From an uncultured SAR92 cluster bacterium (GTDB lineage: Bacteria > Pseudomonadota > Gammaproteobacteria > Pseudomonadales > Porticoccaceae): a DNA stretch of 64,000 nt. A program made the position numbers and the translations under genes. Below are positions 1-10,800 of this stretch, piece by piece. Within the stretch, counting starts at the first letter, position 1. Each line of letters opens with the position of its first letter. The DNA lies in assembly GCA_902527245.1 (NCBI GenBank), contig CABZOI010000003.1:1-64000 (forward strand), given 5' to 3'. The notes under the pieces are model-generated. The model was not told where the DNA came from. It worked only from the letters and a program-made list of their open reading frames with translations, and searched no databases.

Positions 1-1
1 C

Positions 2-1189
2 AGGAAAGGAGACTTGCTATTTTTTGATAAAAAAAATGAACTCGCAAAATACGTAGCGCCTGTTAGTGGAACAATAGCAGAGATAAATCGCGGTGAAAGA
101 AGGATTTTGCAGTCAGTAGTTATTAATGTTGAAAATGATGAACAGCCACAAATTGAAAAATTTACAGAAAATTCTCTCTCTAAGCTGAGCAGTGAAAAAG
201 CGAAACAGATTTTGGTGGACTCAGGACAATGGGTAGCTTTCAGAACTCGACCTTATTCGAAGGTGCCAGATCTTAATTCTAAACCTCATTCAATTTTTGT
301 TACTGCTATTGATACTAGTCCACTTGCAGTTGATCCGAACATAATTTTATCAAACAAGCAAAAAGAATTTATGTTTGGAATAGAAGTATTGTGCAAGCTC
401 TGCGATGGAAAGATTAATATTTGCACGACCGTAAATTCCTCGATAGATATTCAGGAGTCAGAGAGTATTCGGTGCACTCAATTTTCGGGAAAACATCCGA
501 CTGGCTTAGCAGGGACACACATCCACTTCTTAGATCCAGTTAGTGCCGTAAAAACAGTCTGGACCATTAATTATCAGGATGTCATTGCAATTGGGCACTT
601 ATTTTCAGATGGAGAAATATATTCTCGAAGAGTTATTTCACTCGCAGGTCCGCAAGTAAAAAAACCAAGGCTGATAGAAACCTTTTTAGGAGCCGATTTG
701 GAGGAGTTAGTTGATAATGAACTATTAGCTGGAGAAAATAGAGTTATCTCCGGGTCTGTATTATCAGGCAGAGAAAGCGCTGGCAATTTTAATTACTTAG
801 GAAGATACCATACTCAAGTGTCGGTGATCGCGGAGGGAACCGAGCGTGAGATGTTGCATTATCTAAGATTAGGGAAAGAAAAACACTCCGCCTTGCCAAT
901 TTTTTTATCATCTATATCAAAGAAATTATTTAAAATGACCACTAGTACGAATGGATCTGAACGGGCAATGGTTCCTGTAGGTGGTTATGAAGATGTCACG
1001 GTGCTCGATATATTGCCGGTTCCTCTTTTGAAAGCCTTAATTGTTCGTGACACAGAGATGGCACAAAATCTAGGATGTCTAGAATTAGATGAAGAAGATA
1101 TGGGTTTATATACGTATGTATGTGTGGGTAAGCATGAGTATGGAAGCATGCTTAGAGATAATCTTACACAGATTGAGAAGGAGGGCTGA
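2..1189 (+). CDS. nqrA: Na+-translocating NADH:quinone reductase subunit A (5' end missing)
   Basis: Subunit A of the sodium-pumping NADH:quinone oxidoreductase, a peripheral subunit on the cytoplasmic side of the complex. The reading frame is already open at base 2, and the residues before the first TTG (Arg-Lys-Gly-Asp) continue the NqrA family sequence. The gene therefore begins outside the window, and roughly 50 N-terminal residues are missing compared with the usual length of about 446. The visible part contains the biotinyl/lipoyl-like opening (APVSGTI, INRGERR) and the conserved [15 protein letters not shown] stretch. It ends five bases before nqrB with a GGAGGG ribosome site in between, so it is the first gene of the nqr operon. 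Identity is very secure. Confidence 0.95.
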   Translation, partial: RKGDLLFFDKKNELAKYVAPVSGTIAEINRGERRILQSVVINVENDEQPQIEKFTENSLSKLSSEKAKQILVDSGQWVAFRTRPYSKVPDLNSKPHSIFVTAIDTSPLAVDPNIILSNKQKEFMFGIEVLCKLCDGKINICTTVNSSIDIQESESIRCTQFSGKHPTGLAGTHIHFLDPVSAVKTVWTINYQDVIAIGHLFSDGEIYSRRVISLAGPQVKKPRLIETFLGADLEELVDNELLAGENRVISGSVLSGRESAGNFNYLGRYHTQVSVIAEGTEREMLHYLRLGKEKHSALPIFLSSISKKLFKMTTSTNGSERAMVPVGGYEDVTVLDILPVPLLKALIVRDTEMAQNLGCLELDEEDMGLYTYVCVGKHEYGSMLRDNLTQIEKEG

Positions 1190-1194
1190 ATTTA

Positions 1195-2388
1195 ATGCGG
1201 AAATTGCTTGATAGGTTCGAATCAGACTTTCATCCCGGCGGGAAATGGGAGAAGCTCTATCCTTTATTCGAAGCGATAGATACCTTCCTTTATAAACCCA
1301 AGAGTACAACAAAAAATAGCTCTCATGTTAGAGATAACATTGACTTAAAAAGAGTCATGATCACTGTTTGGCTCGCTACATTCCCTGCGATGTTTTTTGG
1401 AATGTGGAATATAGGCTTTCAAGCCAACAGTATTATGGCTGACATAGGTATGACTTCTCAAGACGGTATCAGGGGTGCAATTATTGGATTACTCGCGGGT
1501 TATGATGCTACAAGCGTTTGGGACAACATGATTCATGGCGCTGCGTATTTTCTGCCGATCTACATTACAACATTTGTTGTCGGCATAACCTGGGAGATAA
1601 TTTTTGCTACCGTCAGAAAACATGAGGTTAATGAAGGATTTTTCGTCACATCTATCTTATTTTCACTAAGTTGTCCGCCGGACTTGCCACTTTGGATGGT
1701 CGCTATCGGTATAAGTTTTGGTGTCGTGATCGGGAAAGAAATTTTTGGTGGCACAGGGAAAAATTTTCTAAATCCGGCTTTAACTGGAAGGGCCTTTTTA
1801 TATTTTGCTTATCCTGCATACATGAGTGGAGACGCAGTTTGGACTGCTGTGGACGGATATAGTGGAGCCACAATGCTTTCCTTAGCTGCGAGTGAGGGTC
1901 TACCAAACGCGTCTGAAGCATATACCTGGATGGAATCATTTATTGGAACTATTCCCGGTTCGATAGGAGAGACGTCAACATTGGCTATCCTTCTGGGTGG
2001 GTTTGTATTGTTATATATGAAGATTGCTTCTTGGAGGATTGTTGCTGGGATATTAGTTGGATCCATGGTGCTATCTGAACTATTTAATCTTTTCAATTCC
2101 GATAACCCAATGTTTAGTCTCCCATTCTATTGGCACTGGGTAATAGGTGGATTTGCTTTCGGTGCTATTTTTATGGCAACAGATCCAGTGTCCGCTGCAA
2201 TGACAAACTCAGGTAAGTTTTGGTACGGAATTCTTATAGGTGTTATGGTAATTTTGATTCGGGTAGCGAATCCAGCTTTCCCTGAGGGCATGATGTTGGC
2301 AATTTTATTTGCGAATTTATTTGCTCCGCTCTTTGATCATTTTGCGGTCAACGCAAATATTCGAAGGAGACTAGCACGTGGCAAATGA
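1195..2388 (+). CDS. nqrB: Na+-NQR subunit B
   Basis: Integral membrane subunit that carries covalently bound FMN and riboflavin and forms part of the sodium path. The 397 residues match the usual length, with about ten hydrophobic segments. The FMN attachment motif SGAT is present and its threonine is residue 226; ApbE (encoded downstream) would add the FMN there. The family signature [18 protein letters not shown] is intact, as is the late ATDPVSA motif. The start is an ATG behind the GGAGGG site at the end of nqrA. The 3' end overlaps nqrC by 11 bases, which suggests translational coupling. Confidence 0.97.
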   Translation: MRKLLDRFESDFHPGGKWEKLYPLFEAIDTFLYKPKSTTKNSSHVRDNIDLKRVMITVWLATFPAMFFGMWNIGFQANSIMADIGMTSQDGIRGAIIGLLAGYDATSVWDNMIHGAAYFLPIYITTFVVGITWEIIFATVRKHEVNEGFFVTSILFSLSCPPDLPLWMVAIGISFGVVIGKEIFGGTGKNFLNPALTGRAFLYFAYPAYMSGDAVWTAVDGYSGATMLSLAASEGLPNASEAYTWMESFIGTIPGSIGETSTLAILLGGFVLLYMKIASWRIVAGILVGSMVLSELFNLFNSDNPMFSLPFYWHWVIGGFAFGAIFMATDPVSAAMTNSGKFWYGILIGVMVILIRVANPAFPEGMMLAILFANLFAPLFDHFAVNANIRRRLARGK

Positions 2389-3160
2389 GTCGGTTACAAA
2401 AACCATTTCCGTCGCGGTTGTATTGTGCATTGTTTGCGCGATCGTTGTTTCATCCGCTGCGGTTGTTTTAAGAAGCGCCCAAGAGGAAAATAAGCTTCTT
2501 GATCTTAAAGCGAACATTCTTGCATCAGCTGGATTACTTAAGTCTGGCTTAAGTATTGAAAGTCAGTTTGAGGCGATCTCTTCTCGGATTGTGGACTTAG
2601 ATACTGGTCAATATATTACAGACTTGGATCCAGTAAATTATGATCAGCGGAAGGCCTCCAAAGATCCCAAGCTCTCAATAGCACTTACTCCTGATCAAGA
2701 TATTGCAAAAATCAAACGACGCGTGAAGTATGCAACAGTATACATGTCAGAGGTAGATGGGAAAATTGACAAACTCATACTTCCAATAAGTGGTTACGGT
2801 TTATGGTCCACGCTCCATGGGTTTATTGCTTTAGAATCAGATTTTAGCTCTGTTGCCGGAATCGGTTTTTATGAGCATGCAGAGACACCAGGGTTGGGTG
2901 GGGAAATTGATAACCTAAAGTGGAAAAAATCTTGGGTGGGTAAAAAAGCATTCGTTGATGACAATCTTAAACTAACAGTGCTTAAAGGAAGAGTTAACAG
3001 AGATCTGCCCGAGTCCATTTATCAGATAGATGGTTTAGCAGGCGCAACACTGACAACTCGTGGAGTAGATAACCTCATAAAATATTGGTTAGGAGAGAGT
3101 GGATTCGGTCCATTTATAGAATCTTTAAAGAAGAGAGACGCCCTTTATGTCCAAAACTAA
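2378..3160 (+). CDS. nqrC: Na+-NQR subunit C
   Basis: Membrane-anchored, periplasm-facing subunit with a covalent FMN. It has a single N-terminal transmembrane helix (about residues 8-31) followed by the FMN-binding domain. The flavinylation motif reads AGAT with the acceptor threonine at residue 224; the usual form is SGAT, so the first serine is alanine here. The downstream [14 protein letters not shown] and [11 protein letters not shown] stretches are typical of NqrC/RnfG. The gene overlaps nqrB by 11 bases and nqrD by 14, consistent with tight co-translation within the operon. Confidence 0.96.
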   Translation: MANESVTKTISVAVVLCIVCAIVVSSAAVVLRSAQEENKLLDLKANILASAGLLKSGLSIESQFEAISSRIVDLDTGQYITDLDPVNYDQRKASKDPKLSIALTPDQDIAKIKRRVKYATVYMSEVDGKIDKLILPISGYGLWSTLHGFIALESDFSSVAGIGFYEHAETPGLGGEIDNLKWKKSWVGKKAFVDDNLKLTVLKGRVNRDLPESIYQIDGLAGATLTTRGVDNLIKYWLGESGFGPFIESLKKRDALYVQN

Positions 3161-3809
3161 AGATACACTTTTAGATCCACTTTTCAATAATAACCCTATC
3201 GCTCTTCAAATTTTGGGTATCTGTTCTGCCCTTGCAGTCACATCGAGCATGAAGGTTTCATTTGTCATGTGTATAGCTCTGACCACCGTCGCTGCATTCT
3301 CAAATTTGTTTGTTTCGTTGATCCGAAATCAAATCCCATCAAGTATTAGGATCATAGTGCAGATGACCATAATCGCATCGCTTGTAATAGTGGTAGATCA
3401 GATTTTAAAAGCCGTTGCTTACGACATAAGTAAGCAGTTATCTGTTTTTGTAGGCCTAATTATCACTAACTGCATAATCATGGGGCGAGCTGAAGCTTTT
3501 GCTATGAAGAATCCACCGCTACCAAGTTTACTGGATGGTTTAGGCAATGGATTAGGTTACAGCCTCATATTGATGGTGGTCGCGTTTTTCAGAGAGTTGT
3601 TTGGTTCTGGGACTATTTGGGGAGTCGTTATCTTACCCAGTACCACGAATGGTGGCTGGTATGTTGCTAATGGCATGATGTTAATGCCACCCAGTGCCTT
3701 TTTCATTATTGGGTTACTGATTTGGGGATTAAGGAGTTGGAAACGCTCTCAAATTGAGAAAGCGGAATATAAGCTATCTCCGAATGCTAAGCCGAGTGAG
3801 GTGAGCTGA
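3147..3809 (+). CDS. nqrD: Na+-NQR subunit D
   Basis: Integral membrane subunit with about six helices, homologous to RnfE; together with NqrE it holds the intramembrane iron centre. The sequence has the conserved half-site [16 protein letters not shown], whose cysteine is an iron ligand in the known structures. Length (220 aa) is close to normal. The start ATG lies inside the end of nqrC. The stop codon shares its last base with the start of nqrE. NqrM, encoded at the end of this operon, is known to be needed for assembly of this part of the complex. Confidence 0.95.
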   Translation: MSKTKDTLLDPLFNNNPIALQILGICSALAVTSSMKVSFVMCIALTTVAAFSNLFVSLIRNQIPSSIRIIVQMTIIASLVIVVDQILKAVAYDISKQLSVFVGLIITNCIIMGRAEAFAMKNPPLPSLLDGLGNGLGYSLILMVVAFFRELFGSGTIWGVVILPSTTNGGWYVANGMMLMPPSAFFIIGLLIWGLRSWKRSQIEKAEYKLSPNAKPSEVS

Positions 3810-4417
3810 TGGAATATTATTTCAGCTTACTAGTTCGCTCGATATTCATAGATAATATTGCCCTAAGTATGTTCCTCGGTATGTGTACCTTTATTGCTCT
3901 TTCAAAGAAAATAGATGCAGCAATTGGGCTCGGTATTGCCGTTATTGTTGTCCAAACGATAACAGTTCCAGTAAACAATATCATCTACAACTATTTACTT
4001 GCCGATGGTGCATTATCTTGGGCTGGTCTTGAGAATGTCGATCTGAGCTTCCTTGTGTTTTTGTGTTTCATCGGTGTAATTGCCTCCATTGTTCAAATTT
4101 TGGAGATGGTTTTAGATAAGTATGTACCTGCTCTCTATAATGCCTTGGGTGTTTTCTTGCCCCTGATTACGGTTAATTGTGCGATTCTTGGTGGCTCATT
4201 ATTAATGCAGGAGAGAGGATATAATTTGGCTGAAAGCGTAGTATTTGGATTTGGGTCGGGAACCTCTTGGGCCCTTGCAATTGTCGTCTTAGCGGGTATT
4301 AGAGAGAAATTAAAATATAGCGATATTCCTGAAGGGCTTCAGGGCCTTGGAATTGTTTTTATAACAGTAGGGCTTATTTCTCTAGGATTTATGTCCTTCG
4401 GCGGTATAGATTTGTAG
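3809..4417 (+). CDS. nqrE: Na+-NQR subunit E
   Basis: Integral membrane partner of NqrD, homologous to RnfA, with six predicted helices in inverted repeat topology. The cysteine of [11 protein letters not shown] is the counterpart of the NqrD ligand for the membrane iron centre, and a second half-site, MFLGMCTF, occurs near the N terminus. The length of 202 residues is typical. It begins on the last base of the nqrD stop codon (TGATGG) and is followed by a 19-base gap with an AAGGAG site before nqrF. Confidence 0.96.
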   Translation: MEYYFSLLVRSIFIDNIALSMFLGMCTFIALSKKIDAAIGLGIAVIVVQTITVPVNNIIYNYLLADGALSWAGLENVDLSFLVFLCFIGVIASIVQILEMVLDKYVPALYNALGVFLPLITVNCAILGGSLLMQERGYNLAESVVFGFGSGTSWALAIVVLAGIREKLKYSDIPEGLQGLGIVFITVGLISLGFMSFGGIDL

Positions 4418-4436
4418 ATAAGGAGAAAATCTAGTA

Positions 4437-5666
4437 ATGAGTGCACAGATTGAAATTATTCTGGGTGTGGCCATGTTTACTGGCGTGATTTTGGCACTGG
4501 TCGTTTTAATACTTATAGCGAGAAGTAAATTAGTTGCATCTGGCGAGGTCAATATTGAGATTAATGGGGAGAAAACTATCGCTGTGCAGGCAGGTGATAA
4601 ACTTTTGCAAACTCTTTCATCAGCAGGTCTCTTCTTGCCTTCAGCGTGTGGAGGAGGCGGAAGTTGTGCTCAATGCAAGTGCATCATCAATGATGGTGGA
4701 GGTTCGATGTTGCCGACTGAGGAGGCCCACTTTACGAGGAGGGAAGCTTCAGAAGGTTGGCGATTATCATGTCAAACGCCAGTAAAACAAGACATGAAAG
4801 TTCAAGTGCCAGAAGAAGTTTTTGGAGTTAAGCGTTGGGAGTGTACTGTTGAATCAAATCCTAATGTTGCAACTTTCATCAAAGAGCTAACGTTAAAACT
4901 ACCTGAGGGTGAAGATGTAGCATTCAGAGCTGGTGGTTATGTTCAGTTAGAGTGCCCTCCACATCATATTAAGTATTCTGATTTTGATATCGAGGATGAA
5001 TACAAGGGAGATTGGGAGCACTTCAATTTTTTTCAGCATGAATCAATAGTTACCGAGCCAGTTATCAGAGCGTACTCGATGGCTAATTATCCTGAAGAAA
5101 AAGGTATTGTTAAGTTTAACATTAGAATTGCAACGCCTCCTCCAAGATCAACTGGAATAGTTCCAGGTCAAATGTCCTCTTACGTTTTTAGTTTAAAGCC
5201 CGGAGATAAGGTGACTGTGTATGGACCATTTGGAGAATTTTTTGCGAGAGATACCTCGAATGAAATGATTTTCATCGGAGGCGGTGCTGGAATGGCACCA
5301 ATGAGATCACACATTTTTGATCAACTAAAACGTATTAATTCGAAACGAAAAATTAGCTTTTGGTATGGAGCGAGGTCACTGCGTGAATGTTTCTATTCAG
5401 ACGAGTACGACACTCTTGAGGCTGAGAACGAAAACTTTGAGTGGCATCTAGCATTGTCTGATCCTCAGCCTGAGGATAACTGGGATGGACTCACGGGATT
5501 TATCCACAATGTTTTGTTTGAGCAATACTTGAAAAATCATGAGGCGCCCGAGGATTGCGAGTATTATATGTGCGGACCTCCAATGATGAACGCAGCGTGC
5601 ATAAAAATGCTCAATGACCTTGGTGTTGAAAACGAGAATATTCTCCTCGATGACTTTGGTGGTTAA
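4437..5666 (+). CDS. nqrF: Na+-NQR subunit F, NADH-oxidising
   Basis: Entry point for electrons: oxidises NADH with FAD and passes electrons to a [2Fe-2S] cluster. Visible in order are an N-terminal membrane anchor (about 5-28), a ferredoxin domain with cluster cysteines 71, 77, 80 and 112, the FAD-binding motif RAYSMAN, the NADH-binding [11 protein letters not shown] and the C-terminal CGPPMM. All cofactor motifs are intact, and the 409 residues equal the family length. An AAGGAG site lies just upstream of the ATG. The next gene, apbE, follows after 17 bases. Confidence 0.97.
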   Translation: MSAQIEIILGVAMFTGVILALVVLILIARSKLVASGEVNIEINGEKTIAVQAGDKLLQTLSSAGLFLPSACGGGGSCAQCKCIINDGGGSMLPTEEAHFTRREASEGWRLSCQTPVKQDMKVQVPEEVFGVKRWECTVESNPNVATFIKELTLKLPEGEDVAFRAGGYVQLECPPHHIKYSDFDIEDEYKGDWEHFNFFQHESIVTEPVIRAYSMANYPEEKGIVKFNIRIATPPPRSTGIVPGQMSSYVFSLKPGDKVTVYGPFGEFFARDTSNEMIFIGGGAGMAPMRSHIFDQLKRINSKRKISFWYGARSLRECFYSDEYDTLEAENENFEWHLALSDPQPEDNWDGLTGFIHNVLFEQYLKNHEAPEDCEYYMCGPPMMNAACIKMLNDLGVENENILLDDFGG

Positions 5667-5683
5667 CATAATATCGTAGCGAT

Positions 5684-6712
5684 ATGAGTTTTCTTAAGAC
5701 AGTATGGTTTTGGTCGTTGCTATGGATCATCTCTGGTTGTGACTCCACCTCGAATGTCATACAAATCGAAGGAAGTAAGTTTGGCACGACTTATCGAGTT
5801 TTAGTGAATGCAGATCAGATACCTCCAGAAAACTTAGAGTCACTGATTGAAGAAAGATTAGAGCTGATTGATATTTCAATGTCGACTTATAGGATTGACT
5901 CAGAAATAAGTCGGTTCAATCAATTAAGTAAAGGCGAAAAACTTATCGTCTCAGATGATTTTTCGCGGGTCTTCAATATAGCTAAAAAAGTTTGGGAGGT
6001 CAGCGATAAATCTTTCAATCCTGCAATAGCCCCGCTTGTAAATCTGTGGGGATTTGGTCCTGACTTAATTAATGATCGGATTCCCAGCCATGAGCAAATC
6101 TCAGAAATTCTGCCATCCACTAAGTTTTCAAATGCGACACTGATTACAGAAAAGGGCAATGAATTATTGTTAAAGTTAGACGAGATATCACTCGACTTTT
6201 CTGGTGTTGCAAAAGGATATGCTGTAGATGTGATTGCAGATTTACTCGAATTGAACGCTCTTCCTGATTATTTGGTAGAAATAGGAGGTGAAATGCGCGT
6301 TAGTGGAACAAATGCGAAGGGTACGCCATGGCGAATAGCTATTGAATCACCGTCTGAACTAAAACAAATTGAGACGATAATAAGTGGTGTAAACGCAGGT
6401 ATTGCGACATCAGGTGACTACAGAAATTATTTTGAGATAGAAAATCAAAGATATTCTCACACACTAGATCCGCGATCAGGATATCCTGTAAAGCACTCTC
6501 TGGCATCTGTCACTGTGATTGCGCCAACCTGTGCAGAGGCTGATGCACTTGCAACGGCTATTATGGTTTTGGGACGAGAGGAAGGATTGAGGATAGCAGA
6601 GGAATTGAAACTTGCAATATTTCTTGTAAGCAGAATTGATAATGAATACCGAACTGAATATAGTAATCAATTTGAGCAGTTTCTGATTGCAGGAGACGTC
6701 AACTTTGACTGA
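5684..6712 (+). CDS. apbE: FAD:protein FMN transferase ApbE
   Basis: Transfers FMN from FAD to threonine residues of target proteins, here almost certainly NqrB and NqrC encoded just upstream. The N terminus is a lipoprotein signal ending in SGC with the lipidated cysteine at residue 19, so the enzyme is anchored facing the periplasm. Family motifs include MSTYRIDSEIS, the DFSGVAKGYAVD stretch, the EIGGEMRVSG stretch and SHTLDPRSGYPV. Length (342 aa) is normal. Its last eight bases overlap the proposed start of nqrM. Confidence 0.95.
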   Translation: MSFLKTVWFWSLLWIISGCDSTSNVIQIEGSKFGTTYRVLVNADQIPPENLESLIEERLELIDISMSTYRIDSEISRFNQLSKGEKLIVSDDFSRVFNIAKKVWEVSDKSFNPAIAPLVNLWGFGPDLINDRIPSHEQISEILPSTKFSNATLITEKGNELLLKLDEISLDFSGVAKGYAVDVIADLLELNALPDYLVEIGGEMRVSGTNAKGTPWRIAIESPSELKQIETIISGVNAGIATSGDYRNYFEIENQRYSHTLDPRSGYPVKHSLASVTVIAPTCAEADALATAIMVLGREEGLRIAEELKLAIFLVSRIDNEYRTEYSNQFEQFLIAGDVNFD

Positions 6713-6902
6713 ATTTTTACTTGTTTTATTTGTGTTTTTTTCGATTATCGCACTTATGTCCATCGGAGTTCTATTGAGAAAGAAGCCAATTGTTGGATCG
6801 TGCGGGGGAGTTGGTGCAGCGTTGGGAGAGAGCAATTATTCATGTGATATTTGTGGAGGTGACTCGTCAAAATGTGAATCTGCTAGCACCAGTAAATCTT
6901 AG
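6705..6902 (+). CDS. nqrM: Na+-NQR maturation protein NqrM
   Basis: Small membrane protein required for maturation of Na+-NQR, probably by delivering iron to the NqrD/NqrE site (established for the family). I chose the TTG at 6705 because an AGGAG site at 6691-6695 sits nine bases before it and the resulting MTEFLL opening fits the family; an in-frame TTG at 6687 lacks such a site. The product has 65 residues: one helix (about 4-24), then GSCGG and a cysteine-rich tail. Cysteines 33, 47, 50 and 57 give the four expected ligands. It is the last gene of the nqr operon. Confidence 0.9.
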   Translation: MTEFLLVLFVFFSIIALMSIGVLLRKKPIVGSCGGVGAALGESNYSCDICGGDSSKCESASTSKS

Positions 6903-6980
6903 GTTATAAAAAATCTTCTCTTAGTTACACACCATGTGTTCGGTGTATCCCGGCAACCAGTTGTTTATATAACATGATTA

Positions 6981-8243
6981 ATGTTTAATTCGTGGATGAA
7001 AACTCGTTTATCTTTCTTTATAGGGTATAGATATCTCCGGAGATCAAGGGATGAAAAATTCATTTCGTTTATCTCTGCACTCTCGATGTGGTCGATGGCG
7101 ATTGGTGTTGCCACCCTAGTAGTTGTCCTGTCGATAATGAATGGTTTTGACAGAGAGATAAAAACTCGGCTGCTAAAAATTGTGCCTCATGTAACGGTAG
7201 AAGCTTCTGATGGTATATCTTCGAACTTTGTTAATATTTTAGAAGATGAATATGTGGATAATGTCGATGTAATTTCAATTGATCCCAAGATTTCCTCGAA
7301 TGCTCTTCTTTTTAGGGATGAGGTTCAGATAGGAGTAAAGATAGAGGGGCTTGATAGCACGTGGAGATCATATTACAACCTTAATGATCATATGATTGCA
7401 GGTAATCTTGGACAACTGGAGGCTGGCAGTTTCCGAATAGTCATCGGTAGTCAAATTTCTCGGCAAATGAATGCATTTATTGGGGATGAAATATCTCTTG
7501 TTTTTCCACTATTTGCAAGAACTCCATTCGGCTTAATACCCAGAACAAAAAAGTTTACGATAGCTGGAATTTTCGAGGTTGGCGCTCAAGTTGATGGTGC
7601 AGTTTCATTTATAAATGAAATTGATCTCAGGAAGATCGTTGGCATCGGGGAAAAATTTCAAGGACTTAACGTATATTTATCTGATCCTTTGACTAATAGC
7701 TCCAAATTTATAGTCGACGCAAAATCAAAGTATCCAGATTTAGAATGGTTGAGTCTTGAGGATGAAATGACGGCATTATTTCAAGCGATGAGAATGGAGA
7801 AACTTGCTGTTAGTTTGATTCTCTCAGTCATTATTGCTGTTGCCTCCTTTAATATAATTGCGAGTTTAGTATTGTCAATTAATAAGAAAAGAAGGGAGAT
7901 CGCTGTACTAAGGACCATGGGAGCCAGTTCGAAATTAATAACAAACATTTTTTTGGTGCAGGGTATGCTTGGCAGTATATTTGGAATACTCATAGGCATT
8001 TTTATAGGCATCATGGGATCAGTATTTATTGATGAAATTGTAAAAATTATTGAGCATTTGTTTAATATGAAAGTATTCGATCCTAGTATTTACTTAATTA
8101 GCGAATTTCCATCTCAGATAGTTGCAAGTGATATTCTTTTTGTTGTTTTAGGTACAATTTCAATAACGTTTTTGGCGACAATATTTCCTGCGAAAGCTGC
8201 GGGAGAAGTAATGCCTGCGGAGGCTTTACGATATGGGAATTAA
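6981..8243 (+). CDS. lolC: Lipoprotein-releasing ABC transporter permease LolC
   Basis: Inner-membrane permease of the LolCDE complex, which extracts outer-membrane lipoproteins for hand-over to LolA. It has an N-terminal helix (about 30-54) containing the signature VVVLSIMNGFDREI, a large periplasmic MacB-type domain, and three helices near the C terminus (about 276-400). The length of 420 residues matches the family. The start could also be the in-frame ATG at 6996 (MKTRLSFFIGYRYL), which gives a more typical N terminus. The gene overlaps lolD by 11 bases. Confidence 0.9.
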   Translation: MFNSWMKTRLSFFIGYRYLRRSRDEKFISFISALSMWSMAIGVATLVVVLSIMNGFDREIKTRLLKIVPHVTVEASDGISSNFVNILEDEYVDNVDVISIDPKISSNALLFRDEVQIGVKIEGLDSTWRSYYNLNDHMIAGNLGQLEAGSFRIVIGSQISRQMNAFIGDEISLVFPLFARTPFGLIPRTKKFTIAGIFEVGAQVDGAVSFINEIDLRKIVGIGEKFQGLNVYLSDPLTNSSKFIVDAKSKYPDLEWLSLEDEMTALFQAMRMEKLAVSLILSVIIAVASFNIIASLVLSINKKRREIAVLRTMGASSKLITNIFLVQGMLGSIFGILIGIFIGIMGSVFIDEIVKIIEHLFNMKVFDPSIYLISEFPSQIVASDILFVVLGTISITFLATIFPAKAAGEVMPAEALRYGN

Positions 8244-8916
8244 TACAGTACTAGATGTTCAAAATATTGAAAAGCACTACGGCAAACCTCCTAATGAGCT
8301 AAGTGTGCTTAATAAATTGAGTTTAAAAGTCAAAAGAGGAGAAAAGATTGCAATTATGGGTGCGTCGGGCTCTGGTAAAACAACGCTTTTAAATTTGCTA
8401 GGTGGTTTAGATGATCCAGATTATGGCTCAATTTCTGTGTGTGAAAAGAATTGGAGTAAGTTGTCCATTTCAGAGAGAGCGACTTGGCGCAATCAGCATG
8501 TTGGCTTCGTTTATCAATTTCATCATCTTTTAGAGGAATTTTCAGCGTTAGAGAATGTTGCGCTTCCTTTACTAATAGCAGGTCAATCCATGATTTCAGC
8601 AAAAGAAACCTCGGGGAAATTTTTAACAAGTATTGGCTTGGAAGGTCGTTTAGGTCATCGACCCTCTCAATTGTCAGGTGGTGAGCGACAAAGAGTTGCT
8701 GTGATCAGAGGTCTAATTAATAAACCCAGCGTGCTTCTTTTGGATGAGCCTACTGGAAATTTAGATTCTGACTCTGCGAAGAAAACGCTTGATCTAATTT
8801 TGCAATTAAGCAAAACACTTTCCATGGCGATTGTTTTAGTTACTCATGACACATTTGTAGCAAAAAATATGGATGTAACTTATAGATTGATGGATGGAAG
8901 TCTTGAGGAGAAATAA
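8233..8916 (+). CDS. lolD: Lipoprotein-releasing ABC transporter ATPase LolD
   Basis: Cytoplasmic ATPase that powers lipoprotein release. The Walker A motif GASGSGKTT, the Q-loop region YQFHHLLEEFSALENV (the LolD-specific form), the signature LSGGERQRVAV, Walker B LLLDEPTGNLD and the H-loop VTHD are all present. The 227 residues are a full-length ATPase. It lies between the two permease genes lolC and lolE, overlapping the first by 11 bases, in the classical C-D-E order. Confidence 0.95.
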   Translation: MGINTVLDVQNIEKHYGKPPNELSVLNKLSLKVKRGEKIAIMGASGSGKTTLLNLLGGLDDPDYGSISVCEKNWSKLSISERATWRNQHVGFVYQFHHLLEEFSALENVALPLLIAGQSMISAKETSGKFLTSIGLEGRLGHRPSQLSGGERQRVAVIRGLINKPSVLLLDEPTGNLDSDSAKKTLDLILQLSKTLSMAIVLVTHDTFVAKNMDVTYRLMDGSLEEK

Positions 8917-8922
8917 AAGTTG

Positions 8923-10140
8923 ATGAGGAATCTTCCTTTCTCAATTGCAATCCGCCAGTTAAATACCTCTGGTGCCGCTAAATCTTTCGGATCATGGATT
9001 TCACGATTGGCAGCTTTTGGCTTGGTGATTACTGTGAGTTTACTTATTGTTGTTCTTTCAGTAATGAACGGATTTGAGCGCGAATTAAAAAAAACAATTC
9101 TTTCAATTGTCCCTCACATTCAAATTGTAGATAAAAATGGAATTTCTGATTGGGAAAATCAGTTATCAAAAATAAAAGAATTTAGTGATGTGGTTGAGGT
9201 TACGCCTTTCAATGAAGTTGACGGACTTGTCTTGAGGGCTTCAAATTCACAACCTATCAAACTACTTGGCTTGAGCGAGTCACTTATGCCGGTGGGATTA
9301 CAAAAAGTTCTAGATAAAAATGATTTGTCAGTTCCCAAAGCCAAAGAGATTCTTATTTCAAAAAAAGTTGCTGAGCGTCTCAAATTCGAAGAACTTGACT
9401 ACATAAAGTTTGTTACACCTGATTCTTTATTGAAACCAATAGAGGTTTATTCTCTACAGATAGCTGGGATTTTTGAAAGTGGCTCTGAAATTGATCAATA
9501 TCTTGCAATATCATCACTCGAAAATGTAGGCATAATCTATGGGATTGGTGAAAAAGTGTTTGGATTTAGATTGCATATTTTGGATGAGTTCAAAGCAAGA
9601 GAGACTGCAAGCGAAATAATCCAAACACTGAATCCAAACTTAGGGTATAAAGATTGGATGCAAACCCATGGAAATCTCTATCAGGCGATTCAACTTTCCA
9701 AAACGCTAGTTATTTTGTTGATGTTAATGCTTGTTGGGATAGCAATATTCAATATTGTGTCTATGTTGATGATGTCTGTGCTAAGCCGACGAAAAGATAT
9801 TGCTGTTCTTCAAACACTTGGATTCTCGCAATCCCAAATTTTAAAAACATTCTTATTGAGTGGCTCGATGATGGGTATTTTTGGGATTATTTCTGGTGTA
9901 TTGATTGGCTTACTTTTCTGTCTCATGCTTCCCTCGGTTGTTAGCTGGATAGAATTAATAATTAGATCTGAAGTTTTAGACACCTCAGTTTATCCTTTGG
10001 ATTATATTCCTGTTCATATTAATTTCGGAGATATCTTACTTGTTATGGGCGTGTCGTTTGGCCTATGTGTAATCGCATCGGTATACCCAGCGTTTCGAGC
10101 GAGCAAAATATTGCCTTCGCAAGAACTCAGATACGATTAG
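8923..10140 (+). CDS. lolE: Lipoprotein-releasing ABC transporter permease LolE
   Basis: Second permease of the LolCDE complex, paralogous to LolC. It shows the same layout: an N-terminal helix with VVLSVMNGFERELKKTI, a periplasmic domain, and three C-terminal helices (about 262-400). I use the ATG at 8923 rather than the TTG three bases earlier; a GAGGAG site lies 12 bases upstream. Two distinct permeases rather than a single LolF is the usual state in many gammaproteobacteria. Its 3' end overlaps the convergent DUF2062 gene by 14 bases, so transcripts from the two strands meet here. Confidence 0.88.
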   Translation: MRNLPFSIAIRQLNTSGAAKSFGSWISRLAAFGLVITVSLLIVVLSVMNGFERELKKTILSIVPHIQIVDKNGISDWENQLSKIKEFSDVVEVTPFNEVDGLVLRASNSQPIKLLGLSESLMPVGLQKVLDKNDLSVPKAKEILISKKVAERLKFEELDYIKFVTPDSLLKPIEVYSLQIAGIFESGSEIDQYLAISSLENVGIIYGIGEKVFGFRLHILDEFKARETASEIIQTLNPNLGYKDWMQTHGNLYQAIQLSKTLVILLMLMLVGIAIFNIVSMLMMSVLSRRKDIAVLQTLGFSQSQILKTFLLSGSMMGIFGIISGVLIGLLFCLMLPSVVSWIELIIRSEVLDTSVYPLDYIPVHINFGDILLVMGVSFGLCVIASVYPAFRASKILPSQELRYD

Positions 10141-10660
10141 ATCTCTTTTTTCTCTCGATCCGTCGAGTCTCCCAATCCTTAATGACTTGCCAGCGCCATA
10201 AAAATAAAACCAAACGGTAACCAAAGATACCAAGCACTAGGCCAGATAAAAAACTGCCAACAAAAAGAGGCACTAATATCTCTTCACCAAGTCGGGAGAA
10301 CCAATCCCAACTGAGACTTACCGAGAAACTCATTACTTCTCTATCAAGTAATAAACTTCCCAATTTGTAGGTCAAAAAGAACATTGGGGGTATTGTGATT
10401 GGATTGCTGATCCAAATTACGATTACCGCCAGCGGCAGATTGGCTCCAACAATCAAGCACATGAACATGGTTATCAATGTTTGGATAGGTAGAGGTATAA
10501 AAGCACAGAATATACCTACGCCAACAGCTCGAGATATTGAATTTCTATTAAGATGGAATAGATTTGGATGGTCTAAAAAAGGTTGTAGCCACCTAGGATA
10601 ATCGATTCTGAGTCGATCTTTAGCTCCGTACAACCAGTTCTTTATGATCTTTTTTGGCAT
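10127..10660 (-). CDS. DUF2062 membrane protein
   Basis: Small integral membrane protein of the DUF2062 family, whose function is unknown to me. The family core is clear: VGVGIFCAFIPLPIQTL, then ANLPLAVIVIWISNP, with ITIPPMFFLTYKLG between the later helices. Three to four hydrophobic segments are visible in 177 residues, with a basic C terminus (RRIERKKRSNR). The same family often neighbours lol, rne or ComEC-type genes in gammaproteobacteria, but that gives no function. It faces lolE and overlaps its end by 14 bases. Confidence 0.8.
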   Translation of the reverse strand: MPKKIIKNWLYGAKDRLRIDYPRWLQPFLDHPNLFHLNRNSISRAVGVGIFCAFIPLPIQTLITMFMCLIVGANLPLAVIVIWISNPITIPPMFFLTYKLGSLLLDREVMSFSVSLSWDWFSRLGEEILVPLFVGSFLSGLVLGIFGYRLVLFLWRWQVIKDWETRRIERKKRSNRI

Positions 10661-10800
10661 AAATGAGCACCTAATACTTAAAGCTTATTATGCCCTCATG
10701 TATAATCTTTATCTATGAAATCTAGACTCCAAAGATGACGATTCAAAGCAATGTTTTTAATATTTGATGGCAGATTTGGAAAGATAAGGAAAACTAGAAT

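Noticed and set aside
6926-6946. Hairpin ACACC/GGTGT between nqrM and lolC as a terminator
   Set aside because: The stem has only five pairs and no T-run follows, so I did not list it.
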